Origin: an uncultured Winogradskyella sp.
GTDB taxonomy: Bacteria; Bacteroidota; Bacteroidia; Flavobacteriales; Flavobacteriaceae
Direction of reading: 5' to 3'
Length of the DNA: 64,000 nt
NCBI RefSeq assembly: GCF_947495255.1
Contig: NZ_CANLYI010000004.1
Location: 248,001-312,000, forward strand
This document shows, piece after piece, positions 45,001-53,572 of this stretch. Both the position numbers and the translations under genes were made by a program. The stretch's first letter is position 1; each line of letters starts with the position of its first letter. A model generated the notes under the pieces. That model was not told the origin of the DNA and made no database searches. It was given only the letters and a program-made list of their open reading frames with translations.

Positions 45001-46254
45001 ATAATCGCTGGTTAACCCTAGTTTTTCTTTATTACTTGAGTTAAAATGAGTAAATATATTTGTTCGTTTATCTAAAACGTCAATCCCACCACCATCCATG
45101 GCAATCCATAATTTATCGTTCTCATCTTGGTCAATGCCAGTTACAGAAACATGTTGTAGCGAATTTGGATTTTGAGAAAGGCTATTTATTTCATTAAACT
45201 TATCGTATAATTTATCGTAAACAGAAACACCTTTGTTATAATAACCAAGCCAGATTCTCTCATTGTTGTCAGTGTATAAAGACCAGATAGAGTTAGATAA
45301 AATACTATTGTTGTCTGTTTTGCTTGCTTGGTAATTGTTTAAAATATTACCATTATTATCAATGTGATAAAGACCATCATTTTCAGTACCGCATAATAAC
45401 GTACCGTTTTTTAGATCTACAAGAGATAAGAATTGATTTGTTGAGAAATAAAAATGATTGATTGTAAAAAAGGACGAATTATCAGAGTTTTTAGTGGTGC
45501 TAATTTTAATTAATCCTTCAGTTTCTGTACCTACCCAAATATTATTTTGCTCATCTATAATTAATGACTCTATGGAGTTTTCTACATAAACATCACCTTG
45601 TTGGGTATTAAAAGCAGAAGGTTTTATGGTATTTGTATGATAATCATATTCTTTAAGACCTCTATCTGTAGCTGCATAAACCTTACCGGATTTATTAATT
45701 TGAATTGCTTTTACATTCAGCGGAATAGATTCTATGGATTCTTTGCTTATAACACGTTCTATTGTGGTGTTTTCCAAATTCATTTTAAACATGCCAGAGT
45801 TAAGCGTGCCTATAAAAAGATTACCCTTGTCATCTTCCATTAAGCTGTTAATGGAAATGTTTAATTCATTGTTTAAATTAAATGATGATTTAGGTATGCG
45901 TTTAAAACAATCGTTTTCACGGTTGTAATAATTTAGTCCGTTGTCGGTTCCGAACCAAAGTCTGTTTTTGCTGTCTAAATAAGAACTTTGAACTAAACTA
46001 CTACTTAAAGAGGTAGAGTCATTTATAATATATTTATAAGATTCATAGTTAATACCATCATAACGATATAGGCCAGCACCATTAGTGCCTAACCATATGA
46101 AACCCAAATCATCTTGAATAATAGTGAAAATACCAACCTTAGAAATTCCTTCTTTTATGCTGACAAAATCATACTTTTGAAAAGACTCTTGAGCCCAAGA
46201 AACATGGGAATTCAAACATAAAAAAACTATAAAAAAACAATACCTTATTCTCAT
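42085..46254 (-). CDS. Hybrid two-component system sensor-regulator (HTCS)
   Basis: This 1389-residue single-chain regulator has the standard HTCS order. A signal peptide (FFIVFLCLNSHVSWAQ) is followed by two Reg_prop beta-propellers in the periplasm (about 25-700), a Y_Y_Y domain (about 740-800) and one transmembrane helix near 808-828. Then come a HisKA domain with the phospho-His in NISHEFRTPLSL (about 866), a HATPase domain (about 960-1085), a receiver domain (LLIVEDN at about 1141, phospho-Asp in IIMTDVIMPEMDG), and an AraC-type HTH (LASQLNLSRSQFYRKIKAL and the second helix pair). It senses a glycan fragment in the periplasm and activates the adjacent susCD genes. All key residues are present. 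Confidence 0.96.
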   Translation of the reverse strand: MRIRYCFFIVFLCLNSHVSWAQESFQKYDFVSIKEGISKVGIFTIIQDDLGFIWLGTNGAGLYRYDGINYESYKYIINDSTSLSSSLVQSSYLDSKNRLWFGTDNGLNYYNRENDCFKRIPKSSFNLNNELNISINSLMEDDKGNLFIGTLNSGMFKMNLENTTIERVISKESIESIPLNVKAIQINKSGKVYAATDRGLKEYDYHTNTIKPSAFNTQQGDVYVENSIESLIIDEQNNIWVGTETEGLIKISTTKNSDNSSFFTINHFYFSTNQFLSLVDLKNGTLLCGTENDGLYHIDNNGNILNNYQASKTDNNSILSNSIWSLYTDNNERIWLGYYNKGVSVYDKLYDKFNEINSLSQNPNSLQHVSVTGIDQDENDKLWIAMDGGGIDVLDKRTNIFTHFNSSNKEKLGLTSDYIEALLIDSNQNIWAGSWDKGLFCLKKGAEKFVNYNLENNVNNLNSNTILTLAEDSEGIIWVGSYANGLHSYNPKTKQFTHYNSGEFAANRLSNIEVRKVIIDSDDNIWIGTEIGLYKIIKETNGKLSVISMREKLPKNFNNHNSSDNILSLFESSDKNIWVGTRGAGMCKYSPLDDTFTWYNKLNNLVEENVNCIEESADGNIWIAGNSGITKLDIKTNTFTNYTSNDGLLSNDYNINSAFIDKEGLLYFGNFQGIDYFNPIDIKINKSLPSSYFTDFKLFNESMLPNEEGSPLKKVISKTEDITLTNRQSVFTIEYSSINHTRPEKNEYAYYLEGYETTWNYVGKKRSATYTNLDPGTYTFKLKAANNDGVWNESSLNLKITILPPWWKTVWAILSYILLFLLGLYFLNRITRNRIKDKQLVLNERNNRLLEKELNEKKLQFFTNISHEFRTPLSLIIGPLEDIIKNDSHNLPDRVKNKHNTIHKNTNRLYRLINELLDFRKLDLDKVRIKVRELNLVSFTKNVTSYFKEEAFIKNIHLSIDTDVQDISIYADEGMLEKIIFNILSNAFKVTPESGAITIDISSKEDLVDLPLANDKEKIKAIEISISDTGPGLKEEQIANIFERFYQVDNLNKTYYGGTGIGLEVVQNFVKLHKGKIKVTSEVGAGTTFTIILPAGNAYFSEKETLTEKVEDQVKEESFFIPKTNTESTSNAGEETNLSSHTLLIVEDNTELRNYLKNELKSQYKILLAKNGKEGLQMAKEFLPDIIMTDVIMPEMDGFLFCKHIKSDIKTSHIPLLMLTAKTTIENRMEGIENGADAYMVKPFDMGLLKLRLSQLITSRQLIFNKYFNVISDVETNNTTSMDKEFIEKVLSYINESIGDPDLNVESLASQLNLSRSQFYRKIKALTNQTANEFIRNIRLLKAKQMIEMGNSNISEVCYKVGFSSPSYFTKCFKSYFGILPKEIEHKQS

Positions 46255-46285
46255 GTTTAATTTTATTTCTCGGGTGAGATTTATC

Positions 46286-46293
46286 CAAATTTA
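46286..46293 (-). promoter_or_regulatory. -7 promoter box of the hybrid sensor gene
   Basis: TAAATTTG on the minus strand is an exact TAnnTTTG match in the 71-base gap after the sugar porter gene. The -33 box is weak. It gives a leader of about 25 bases, so the regulator may be transcribed separately from the porter. Confidence 0.4.
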
Positions 46294-46325
46294 CAGTTTT
46301 ATTTTACATAAATAACAGCCTTTAT

Positions 46326-47708
46326 TTAGCTTTTCTTCCAAAAGTCTTCAATCTCTTCAAGCGACTTTCCTTTGGTTTCAGGAATATATTTATAAGTCAC
46401 ATAAACAATGATAAGAATGAAGGCAATGAAAATAAAATAGGGTAATGAACCATTCCAAGGAGAGGCATTATTTAAATCGCTTCCCATCACCACCGGAAAT
46501 GATTGAGATACTAAGGCATTTGCAGCCCATTGTGCTGCAACAGCAACAGACATCGCTACACTTCTAATTTTATTTGGGAACATTTCTGATAGTAAAACCC
46601 ACACTACTGGTCCCATTGATAGGGCAAAAGAGCCAATAAATATTAATACACCTAGTAGTGATATTATTCCAACTGATTGCTGTTGTAGGCTAATACCTAA
46701 AAGTAGAAAACCAATAATCATACCTACAGAGCCAATATATAGTAATGGTTTTCTGCCAAATTTATCTACGGTAAACATGGCAACAAACGTGAATATTAAA
46801 TTAACAAAAGCTAATAGAATTTGTTGTACTAGTATGTCTTCTTTTCCAAAGCCAAGAGCTTTTTCAAAAATATCTGCACCATAATATAGCACAGCATTTA
46901 TTCCTGTAAATTGTTGTAACACTGATAATGCAGTTCCAATAGCTATTATTCCTATTATGGCTTTAGATAGATAATTGGTTTTAACTTCTGTGTTATCTTT
47001 ACTTAAAGAACTTTTTATTTCTTGTAGCTCTTTACTAGCTTGACTCTCTTCGTGTATTTTAGAAAGAACTTCTAACGCTTCTTTTTCTTTTCCTTTTAAA
47101 ACTAACCAACGTGGACTTTTAGGAACAAAAAATAAGAGTATTAAAAATAAAGCACTAGGAATTAACTCTGACCAAAACATACGTCTCCAACCAAATTGAA
47201 TATTATCTGCTTCAGATAAATTATTACCAATAAAATAAGTTGCTAAAAAGACAATAAAGAAACCAATAACGATGGCTAATTGATAATAAGTCACCATTTT
47301 TCCACGTATATCACTAGGTGCAATTTCTGCAATATACATTGGTGCATTCATTGAAGCAATACCAATACCTAGTCCTCCTAAAATTCTAAAGAAAACTAAA
47401 GTTGAGACAGTTTGCGGAAACAGTTCTGGTAAGCCTGATCCAAATGCGGAAATAGAAAATAAAATGGCAGAGATAATTAAGGAATGTTTTCTTCCTAATT
47501 TTATACTTAAAGGTCCTGCGGCAATTGCGCCAAAGAGGCAGCCAATAAGTGCACTGCTTACAACCCAACCTTTCATGCCATCGGTGAGAAGAAAATATTT
47601 ACTTAAATAGAATTGTGCTCCATTTATAACTCCAGTATCATAACCGAATAATAATCCACCTAGCGCAGAAACTGCAGTAATTAATAATAAAAAAGATTTT
47701 TTAGACAT
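46326..47708 (-). CDS. MFS sugar porter (XylE/GalP-like)
   Basis: The 460-residue, 12-helix transporter has sugar-porter signatures: GGLLFGYDTGVINGAQFY in helix 1, VPKSPRWLVLKGK after helix 6, the QQFTGINAVLYY segment in helix 7, DKFGRKPLL, and the end motif PETKGKSLEEIE. Such porters bring monosaccharides into the cytoplasm with H+. Beside a GH3/SusCD locus it would carry glucose or a related sugar. It lies upstream of the hybrid sensor on the same strand. Confidence 0.93.
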   Translation of the reverse strand: MSKKSFLLLITAVSALGGLLFGYDTGVINGAQFYLSKYFLLTDGMKGWVVSSALIGCLFGAIAAGPLSIKLGRKHSLIISAILFSISAFGSGLPELFPQTVSTLVFFRILGGLGIGIASMNAPMYIAEIAPSDIRGKMVTYYQLAIVIGFFIVFLATYFIGNNLSEADNIQFGWRRMFWSELIPSALFLILLFFVPKSPRWLVLKGKEKEALEVLSKIHEESQASKELQEIKSSLSKDNTEVKTNYLSKAIIGIIAIGTALSVLQQFTGINAVLYYGADIFEKALGFGKEDILVQQILLAFVNLIFTFVAMFTVDKFGRKPLLYIGSVGMIIGFLLLGISLQQQSVGIISLLGVLIFIGSFALSMGPVVWVLLSEMFPNKIRSVAMSVAVAAQWAANALVSQSFPVVMGSDLNNASPWNGSLPYFIFIAFILIIVYVTYKYIPETKGKSLEEIEDFWKKS

Positions 47709-48014
47709 ATAAATTGGCTTTGTAATTTGTTCTGTATTTTTTTACTAAATGTAATTCCATATAAGAATAGAAGTATTATATAAATCGAGCAATAAATGAA
47801 ACAAATGAAGCACATTGCATTTTATAAGGATTACATAAACGATATACAGTTTTAATTTCTCTTTTTTTTCTAAATAAGTATGAGATGTGAGTTGTTTTAT
47901 AACTGAGAATACATTAATTAATAAAGTAGTATCCTCAATATATTAAAGCTGAATTATTATTTCTATAATTATAGTAGTCACAATTTATTTTCTGTGTAAA
48001 AATCGAGGTGTTGA
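47709..48014. other. Divergent intergenic stretch, nothing else recognised
   Basis: No gene or strong repeat is visible between the sugar porter (minus) and moeA (plus). No convincing promoter for the porter was found. Confidence 0.4.
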
Positions 48015-48045
48015 TTTTTTAACTACAAAATATTCGTTATGTTTG
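48015..48045 (+). promoter_or_regulatory. Promoter of the molybdenum cofactor operon
   Basis: TATGTTTG (48038-48045) is an exact TAnnTTTG match; 19 bases before it is TTTT (48015-48018), three of four bases of the -33 box. The start site would be about 48051, leaving a leader of about 20 bases before moeA. Confidence 0.55.
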
Positions 48046-48069
48046 ATAGGATATAACGCTTAAATTAAT

Positions 48070-49245
48070 ATGATTTCAGTAAAAAACGCATTAGATATTA
48101 TTGATAGTTTTCCTAAAATTTATACTTCAGAAAAAGTAAACCTTCAAGATGCGCTTAATTTGGTTTTGTTTGAAAATGTTTCATCGCCTATTAATATGCC
48201 ACCATTTAGACAATCTGCTATGGATGGCTATGCAATTAAATATTCAGAACAAGAAAAATATACTGTCGTTAAAGAATCAAAAGCTGGTGATTCTGGTAAT
48301 CACTCTTTAAAAGTAGGAGAAGCTGTTCGGATTTTTACAGGAGCTTTAGTGCCAGATGATGGAGATACTGTTGTGATGCAAGAGCATGTTGAGCGTAATG
48401 GTGATTCTATTCTAATTCAAAAAATGCCAGAACAATTTGCAAATATTCGCAAAACAGGAGAGCAGATTAAAGTTGGAGAAATTGCATTAAAAAAAGGAAC
48501 AAAACTAAATGAAGCCGCAATTGGTTTTTTAGCCTGTTTAGGTATAACAACAGTTACGGTTTATAAAATACCAAAGGTAACTATTTTGGTTACTGGTAAC
48601 GAATTACAAAAACCAGGAACAGATTTAGAAATCGGAAAAATATACGAAAGCAATTCTGTAATGCTAAAAGCAGTATTGCAAAAATCGGGAATAAAAGACG
48701 TCGAAATCATCGCTGTAAAAGACGATTACCAAGAGACTAAAACGAGTATAAAAAATGCTTTAGAGATAAATGATATCCTATTAGTTTCTGGTGGAATTTC
48801 AGTAGGCGATTACGATTTTGTAAAAGAAGCCTTATTAGAAAACAAAGTGGAAGAGTTGTTTTACAAAATCAACCAAAAACCGGGAAAACCTCTGTGGTTT
48901 GGTAAAAAACAAAATACTTATGTATTTGCATTACCAGGAAATCCGGCTTCTGCTTTAACCTGTTTCTATATTTATGCACTTCCATTAATAAGAAAAATGT
49001 GTGGTTATAAGAATAATCACTTACAAAAGGTAATAGCAAAAAGTAAATCAGTTATAAAAAACCCATCTCAAAAAACGCTGTTTCTAAAAGCGAATTTAGA
49101 AGGCGAATTTGTTGAGGTGCTTCAAGGTCAAAGTTCAGCGATGTTATACACCTACGCAATGAGTAATGTGTTGATTTGTGTAGCGTCAGAAACTGCTGAA
49201 ATTAAAATAGGAGAGGAAGTTACATGCATAAAATTAGAAATGTAA
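48070..49245 (+). CDS. moeA: Molybdopterin molybdenumtransferase MoeA
   Basis: MoeA inserts molybdate into adenylylated molybdopterin. The 391 residues show the family motifs: MPPFRQSAMDGYAI near residue 42, RIFTGALVPDDGDTVVMQEH, ILVTGNELQKPG, LLVSGGISVGDYDFVKEAL and FALPGNPASALTCFY. Length is normal. It opens the Moco/siroheme operon and overlaps the next gene by one base. Confidence 0.95.
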   Translation: MISVKNALDIIDSFPKIYTSEKVNLQDALNLVLFENVSSPINMPPFRQSAMDGYAIKYSEQEKYTVVKESKAGDSGNHSLKVGEAVRIFTGALVPDDGDTVVMQEHVERNGDSILIQKMPEQFANIRKTGEQIKVGEIALKKGTKLNEAAIGFLACLGITTVTVYKIPKVTILVTGNELQKPGTDLEIGKIYESNSVMLKAVLQKSGIKDVEIIAVKDDYQETKTSIKNALEINDILLVSGGISVGDYDFVKEALLENKVEELFYKINQKPGKPLWFGKKQNTYVFALPGNPASALTCFYIYALPLIRKMCGYKNNHLQKVIAKSKSVIKNPSQKTLFLKANLEGEFVEVLQGQSSAMLYTYAMSNVLICVASETAEIKIGEEVTCIKLEM

Positions 49246-49574
49246 TGGATATAAAATCTAGACTTTGGATAGAAAAAGATGGCAAACCATTTATTGGTTA
49301 TGGACGCATAAAATTATTGAAAGAAGTAGATAAAACGGCATCCATAAGTGCAGCTGCAAAAGCGTTAAAAATGTCTTATAAAAAAGCATGGAATTTACTC
49401 AATGATATTGAAACGTTAGCTACACAGCCTGTTTTAGTAAAAAATATAGGTGGAAAAAATGGAGGAGGAACACAGGTTACGGATTATGGTAAATCATTAA
49501 TTGTTCAATTTGAAACCTTAAACGAAAACTGCATTAACTTTTTAGAAAACGAATATAAAAAGTTGGAATTATGA
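49245..49574 (+). CDS. ModE-like winged-helix regulator (DNA-binding domain only)
   Basis: The 109 residues (start ATG 49245, TAATG overlap with moeA) match the N-terminal ModE/LysR-like wHTH: FIGYGRIKLLKEVDKTASIS, then AAAKALKMSYKKAWNLLNDI, and the GGKNGGGTQVTDYGKSLI wing. The molybdate-binding TOBE/MOP domains of full ModE are absent. Such short proteins are common in Bacteroidota and Mo-metabolism operons. It overlaps the transporter gene by four bases. It may regulate the operon or molybdate uptake; how it would sense molybdate is unclear. Confidence 0.85.
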   Translation: MDIKSRLWIEKDGKPFIGYGRIKLLKEVDKTASISAAAKALKMSYKKAWNLLNDIETLATQPVLVKNIGGKNGGGTQVTDYGKSLIVQFETLNENCINFLENEYKKLEL

Positions 49575-50314
49575 ATGTAATGACACCAGAAATATGGGTC
49601 TTTTTTTCTGTTGCTTTAATAGCTATTGCTTTTCTGTACGCGAGCGTTGGTCATGGAGGAGCAAGTGGATATATTGCATTAATGGCAGCATTTTCATTTC
49701 CGGTTGATTATATAAAACCGACTGCTTTAATCTTAAATATTTTTATATCTGGAATTTCATTTTGGTATTTTAAAAAGCATAATCATTTTAAATGGACATT
49801 ATTTTATCCATTTGCAATAGCATCTATGCCTGCTGCTTTTCTAGGTGGTTATATTACAATCGATGCACAATTGTATAAAATAATTTTAGCTATTTTTTTA
49901 TTGATAGCTATTTTTAGAATTCTTTTTTCTTCAAAAGAAACTAGAGAAAATAAAACAGATTTTAAAATCCCTTTGGCCTTAGTTATTGGTTTTTTAATCG
50001 GCTTGTTTTCTGGTATGATTGGTATTGGTGGAGGCATTATTTTAAGTCCAATTATTATCCTTTTAGGTTGGGGAAATATGAAAGAAGCTGCTGCAGTTTC
50101 TGCACTATTTATTTTTGCAAATTCCATCGCAGCAATCGTAGGTTATTCCTTTAATCATACTATTGAAATGGATTCTTTTAAATTAATACCAATTGCTCTT
50201 GTTGGAGGTTTTTTTGGTGCTGTTTACGGAAGTCATAAAATCCCGAATACAGTTTTAAAATACATACTTGCATTTGTTTTATTAATCGCTTGTTTTAAAT
50301 TAACACTGCTATAA
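49571..50314 (+). CDS. TSUP-family membrane permease (TauE/SafE-like)
   Basis: The 247-residue protein has about eight transmembrane segments and two TSUP repeats with their glycine motifs: YASVGHGGASGYIALMAA near residue 23 and GLFSGMIGIGGGIILSPIII near 143. Known relatives export sulfite, sulfoacetate or other small anions. It sits inside the Moco/siroheme operon with a 4-base overlap upstream and mobA starting right after its stop. A role in moving an oxyanion linked to nitrate or molybdate metabolism is a guess from context. Confidence 0.88.
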   Translation: MNVMTPEIWVFFSVALIAIAFLYASVGHGGASGYIALMAAFSFPVDYIKPTALILNIFISGISFWYFKKHNHFKWTLFYPFAIASMPAAFLGGYITIDAQLYKIILAIFLLIAIFRILFSSKETRENKTDFKIPLALVIGFLIGLFSGMIGIGGGIILSPIIILLGWGNMKEAAAVSALFIFANSIAAIVGYSFNHTIEMDSFKLIPIALVGGFFGAVYGSHKIPNTVLKYILAFVLLIACFKLTLL

Positions 50315-50893
50315 ATGAGTACTCAAAACAACATGTCAGTATATATTTTGTGTGGAGGTTTAAGCTCTCGGATGCAAGAAGAGAAAGGACTTGTTCTATT
50401 TAAAGGTAAGACTTTTATAGAATATATTTTAGAGGCTGTTCTTCTTGTAAGTACAAACATATTTTTAGTAACTAAAAATGATACATATAAGCAGTTTGGC
50501 TACCCTTTACTTGCCGATGTTTATGAAAATAAAGGTCCTGTTGGTGGTATTTATTCGGCTTTAAATCATTCGGAAAATACGTTTAACCTTATATTAAGTT
50601 GTGATATTCCTAATATTAATACAGCGGTTTTACAAACGTATTTGTTAGATAATAATAATGGTAACGCTATAACTTATTTAAAAGATGACGAGCAAGAATA
50701 TCCATTAATTGGTGTTTATTCCAAGACCTTAACACCTTCATTTAAAGAGGCAATTTTAGCTGATAGATTAAAGCTTTTAAGCCTTATAAAATCATTAGAT
50801 TATAAAACGATTCAGATAAAATCTAAAGACAAAAATGCCGTTAAAAATATAAATACAAAACAAGAATTAATCGCTCTAAGCCAATTAAAATAA
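50315..50893 (+). CDS. mobA: Molybdenum cofactor guanylyltransferase MobA
   Basis: MobA attaches GMP to Mo-molybdopterin to make the guanine-dinucleotide cofactor needed by the nitrate reductase of this region. The 192 residues start with the NTP-binding loop ILCGGLSSRMQEEKGLVLF, then PLLADVYENKGPVGGIYSAL and the metal Asp in LILSCDIPNI. Its ATG follows the previous stop with no gap, and its last base is the first of the next start codon. Confidence 0.92.
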   Translation: MSTQNNMSVYILCGGLSSRMQEEKGLVLFKGKTFIEYILEAVLLVSTNIFLVTKNDTYKQFGYPLLADVYENKGPVGGIYSALNHSENTFNLILSCDIPNINTAVLQTYLLDNNNGNAITYLKDDEQEYPLIGVYSKTLTPSFKEAILADRLKLLSLIKSLDYKTIQIKSKDKNAVKNINTKQELIALSQLK

Positions 50894-51693
50894 TGACAGA
50901 AACCATAAAACGACCTAAAGTTGTATTAGTTGGCGCAGGACCAGGAGATCCAGAATTGCTAACACTAAAAGCGGTCAAAGCACTTAAAAAAGCAAAAGCT
51001 GTTTTGTATGATGCTTTGGTTAATGAATCTATTTTAGAGCATGCACCAGACGCAGTAAAATTATTTGTAGGAAAACGCAAAGGTGAGCATGCATATTCTC
51101 AAGATGAGATTAATGATTTGTTAGTTGAGTATGCTGAAAAACACCAATATATTGTTCGATTAAAAGGTGGTGATCCTTTTGTTTTTGGAAGAGGAAAAGA
51201 AGAAACAGATTACTTAGAGTCTTTTGGGATTAGAACCGCAATTATACCAGGAATCACGTCTGCAATTGCTGTACCTGCAGCTATTGGTATTCCCGTAACA
51301 CAACGAACGGTTACCGAAAGTTTTTGGGTAATTACAGGAACAACATCAAATAGAAAAATATCTGAAGACATAAAGCTTGCAGCCAAATCTTCTGCTACGG
51401 TTGTTATTTTAATGGGAATGGGGAAATTGGCTGAAATTGTTTCCATTTACAAACAAAACAATCGCGATAACCTTCCTATTGCAGTAATCCAAGATGGCAC
51501 AAAAGAGGAAGAGAACTCAGGAGTTGGTACCATAAGTACTATCGAAAAAATTGTAGAAGAAAAGCAGCTCGCTAGTCCAGCGATTATCATTATTGGTGAG
51601 GTAGTCAATGGACATAAAAGTGCTCTTACTTATTTTAAAGAATCGTTTATGGAAGACGATTTTATTTATCAAAATTTAAACATAAATCCTTAA
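50893..51693 (+). CDS. cobA: Uroporphyrinogen-III C-methyltransferase (SUMT)
   Basis: This enzyme methylates uroporphyrinogen III twice, giving precorrin-2 for siroheme. The 266 residues have VVLVGAGPGDPELLTLKAVK, KAVLYDALV, the GGDPFVFGRGKEE loop and PGITSAIAVPAAIGIPVTQR, all diagnostic. It overlaps mobA by one base and lies directly before the Met8/CysG-like gene. Siroheme would serve a nitrite or sulfite reductase that is not in the window. Confidence 0.95.
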   Translation: MTETIKRPKVVLVGAGPGDPELLTLKAVKALKKAKAVLYDALVNESILEHAPDAVKLFVGKRKGEHAYSQDEINDLLVEYAEKHQYIVRLKGGDPFVFGRGKEETDYLESFGIRTAIIPGITSAIAVPAAIGIPVTQRTVTESFWVITGTTSNRKISEDIKLAAKSSATVVILMGMGKLAEIVSIYKQNNRDNLPIAVIQDGTKEEENSGVGTISTIEKIVEEKQLASPAIIIIGEVVNGHKSALTYFKESFMEDDFIYQNLNINP

Positions 51694-51694
51694 T

Positions 51695-52279
51695 ATGGAA
51701 AGAAACGAATTATACCCAGTATTTGTAAAAGTACACCAACTCAATGTCTTAATTGTTGGTGGAGGAAACGTTGGTTTAGAAAAACTATCTTTTCTTTTAA
51801 AGTCTAGTCCAAATGCTAATGTAGAAGTAATTTCTATTGAGTTTATGGAAGAGCTAATAGACTTGGCAAGCAAACATCCAACAGTAAAACTTACTGAGAA
51901 AGCTTATGATATTTCAGATTTAGAAAAAAGACATATGGTTATTGGATGTACCGATAATCTCGATGTGAACTTACAAATAAACAGAGAAGCCAAGGCCAAA
52001 TATTTATTAGTAAACATTGCAGATACACCAGACCAATGCGATTATTATTTAGGAGGTATTGTAACCAAAGGTCATGTTAAGATAGCAATTTCTACAAATG
52101 GAAAGTCACCAACTACAGCAAAGCGAATTAGGCAGTTTTTAGAAGATGTGATTCCAGAGGATGTAAATGAAATGGTGCTTAATCTAAACGAATTTAGAAA
52201 ATCAATTAAAGGAAACTTTGAGGAGAAAGTAGAAAAAATGAATCAGGTTACAAGAGACTTAGTAAACAAAAAAAAGTAA
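51695..52279 (+). CDS. Precorrin-2 dehydrogenase / sirohydrochlorin ferrochelatase-like (Met8/CysG-N)
   Basis: The 194 residues form an NAD-binding Rossmann domain (YPVFVKVHQLNVLIVGGGNV, then GLEKLSFLL) plus a helical dimer region (ISTNGKSPTTAKRIRQFLED). The enzyme oxidises precorrin-2 to sirohydrochlorin, and Met8-like members also insert iron. It is placed one base after SUMT and one base before moaD, so siroheme and Moco production share one message. Confidence 0.9.
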   Translation: MERNELYPVFVKVHQLNVLIVGGGNVGLEKLSFLLKSSPNANVEVISIEFMEELIDLASKHPTVKLTEKAYDISDLEKRHMVIGCTDNLDVNLQINREAKAKYLLVNIADTPDQCDYYLGGIVTKGHVKIAISTNGKSPTTAKRIRQFLEDVIPEDVNEMVLNLNEFRKSIKGNFEEKVEKMNQVTRDLVNKKK

Positions 52280-52280
52280 T

Positions 52281-52517
52281 ATGGCTGTTATAAAATATTA
52301 TGGTGCAATTGCCGAAGAAACGAAATGCAGCGAAGAACAAATGGCTGTGTCAGATTTAAAGATTTCAGATTGTATGGCGCTTTTAAACAAAAAGTATAAT
52401 CTTAATGCTTTTGAAGTTTCTATAGCGTTGAATCAAAATTTAGTAGAAATAGATAGTACAATTAAATTAAATGATAGTGATGAATTAGCATTACTACCAC
52501 CATTTGCAGGAGGATAA
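52281..52517 (+). CDS. moaD: Molybdopterin synthase small subunit MoaD
   Basis: The 78-residue ubiquitin-like sulfur carrier ends in LALLPPFAGG; the C-terminal Gly-Gly is adenylated and thiocarboxylated by the MoeB product encoded next. IKYYGAIAEETKC at the start is typical. The codons for the last glycines, GGAGGA, lie where they can serve as a ribosome-binding site for the following TTG start. Confidence 0.92.
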   Translation: MAVIKYYGAIAEETKCSEEQMAVSDLKISDCMALLNKKYNLNAFEVSIALNQNLVEIDSTIKLNDSDELALLPPFAGG

Positions 52518-52519
52518 TT

Positions 52520-53572
52520 TTGGAAAGATATAAAAGACAAATACAATTGCCACAAGTAGGTAAAACAGGACAACAAAAACTTAAAGAATCAAAAATTTTG
52601 GTTGTTGGAGCTGGAGGTTTAGGTTGTGCTATTTTGCCATATTTAACTGCTTCTGGAATTGAAAATATTGGAATAATTGATGGTGATACCATTGAAGAAA
52701 CCAACTTGCAACGTCAAATTTTGTATACAGAAAAGACGATTAGTCAACAAAAGGTTGTCGTCGCAAAACAACAATTAGAGGCTTTAAATTCTAATGTCAA
52801 AATTGAAATTTATAAGTGTTATTTACTTGGTAAAAATGCTTTAGAAATTTTCAAAAATTATGATATTATAGTAGACGCAACAGATAGTATACAAACGCGA
52901 TATCTTATAAACGATGCATGTATTATTACTAACAAACCTTTTGTTTATGGTTCTGTTTATAGGTTTGAAGGACAGATTTCTGTATTCAATTATAAAAATG
53001 GCCCAACCTATCGTTGCTTATTTAAAAACGATAAAGCCAACACAACAAATTGTGAAACAGTTGGTGTTTTAGGTACAACAGTTGGTTTAATCGGTATGCT
53101 TCAAGCTAATGAAGTCATAAAAATGATATTACAAATTGGAGAAGTATTATCCGGACAATTACTTGTCTATAACGCATTAAATAACACACAGAATTGTATA
53201 AATTTCAATAAAACAGAAACAAATATAATTGATGAAGCTTTTTTTACTTCAACATATAAGAGTCATAAAATAGAAGATATTTCTTTCAACAAAACTATTT
53301 TAGAAAAAGCAACATTTATAGATGTAAGAGAGTTGCACGAAACGCCTAAAATCGAATTACATAACAGTATGCAAATACCTTTATCTGTTTTAAAAATTAG
53401 TGTAAAAGATTTGGATAAAAATAAGCCTTATGCTGTTTTCTGTCAAAGTGGAAAACGAAGTTTAGAAGCGATTAAAATATTAAAAGAGTACCAATTTAGT
53501 AATGTAAAGAACATTTCTGGTGGTGCGCTTAGCATTCAAAAAAGTATTGAAAATGAAGAGCATATTTATTAA
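52520..53572 (+). CDS. moeB: MoeB/ThiF-like adenylyltransferase with C-terminal rhodanese domain
   Basis: The enzyme activates the MoaD C-terminus. The E1-like domain (about 1-230) starts MERYKRQIQLPQVGKTGQQK, with the nucleotide loop ILVVGAGGLGCAILPYL, the Asp in IGIIDGDTIEETNLQRQIL and DATDSIQTRYLIND. A rhodanese domain (about 260-350) carries the sulfur-accepting Cys in YAVFCQSGKRSLEA. One zinc Cys pair of MoeB seems reduced (YRCLF, TNCETVGVLG). The start is TTG at 52520; the family N-terminus and an AGGAGG 7 bases before it, unusual for the phylum, support it. It overlaps moaE by 20 bases. Confidence 0.9.
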   Translation: MERYKRQIQLPQVGKTGQQKLKESKILVVGAGGLGCAILPYLTASGIENIGIIDGDTIEETNLQRQILYTEKTISQQKVVVAKQQLEALNSNVKIEIYKCYLLGKNALEIFKNYDIIVDATDSIQTRYLINDACIITNKPFVYGSVYRFEGQISVFNYKNGPTYRCLFKNDKANTTNCETVGVLGTTVGLIGMLQANEVIKMILQIGEVLSGQLLVYNALNNTQNCINFNKTETNIIDEAFFTSTYKSHKIEDISFNKTILEKATFIDVRELHETPKIELHNSMQIPLSVLKISVKDLDKNKPYAVFCQSGKRSLEAIKILKEYQFSNVKNISGGALSIQKSIENEEHIY

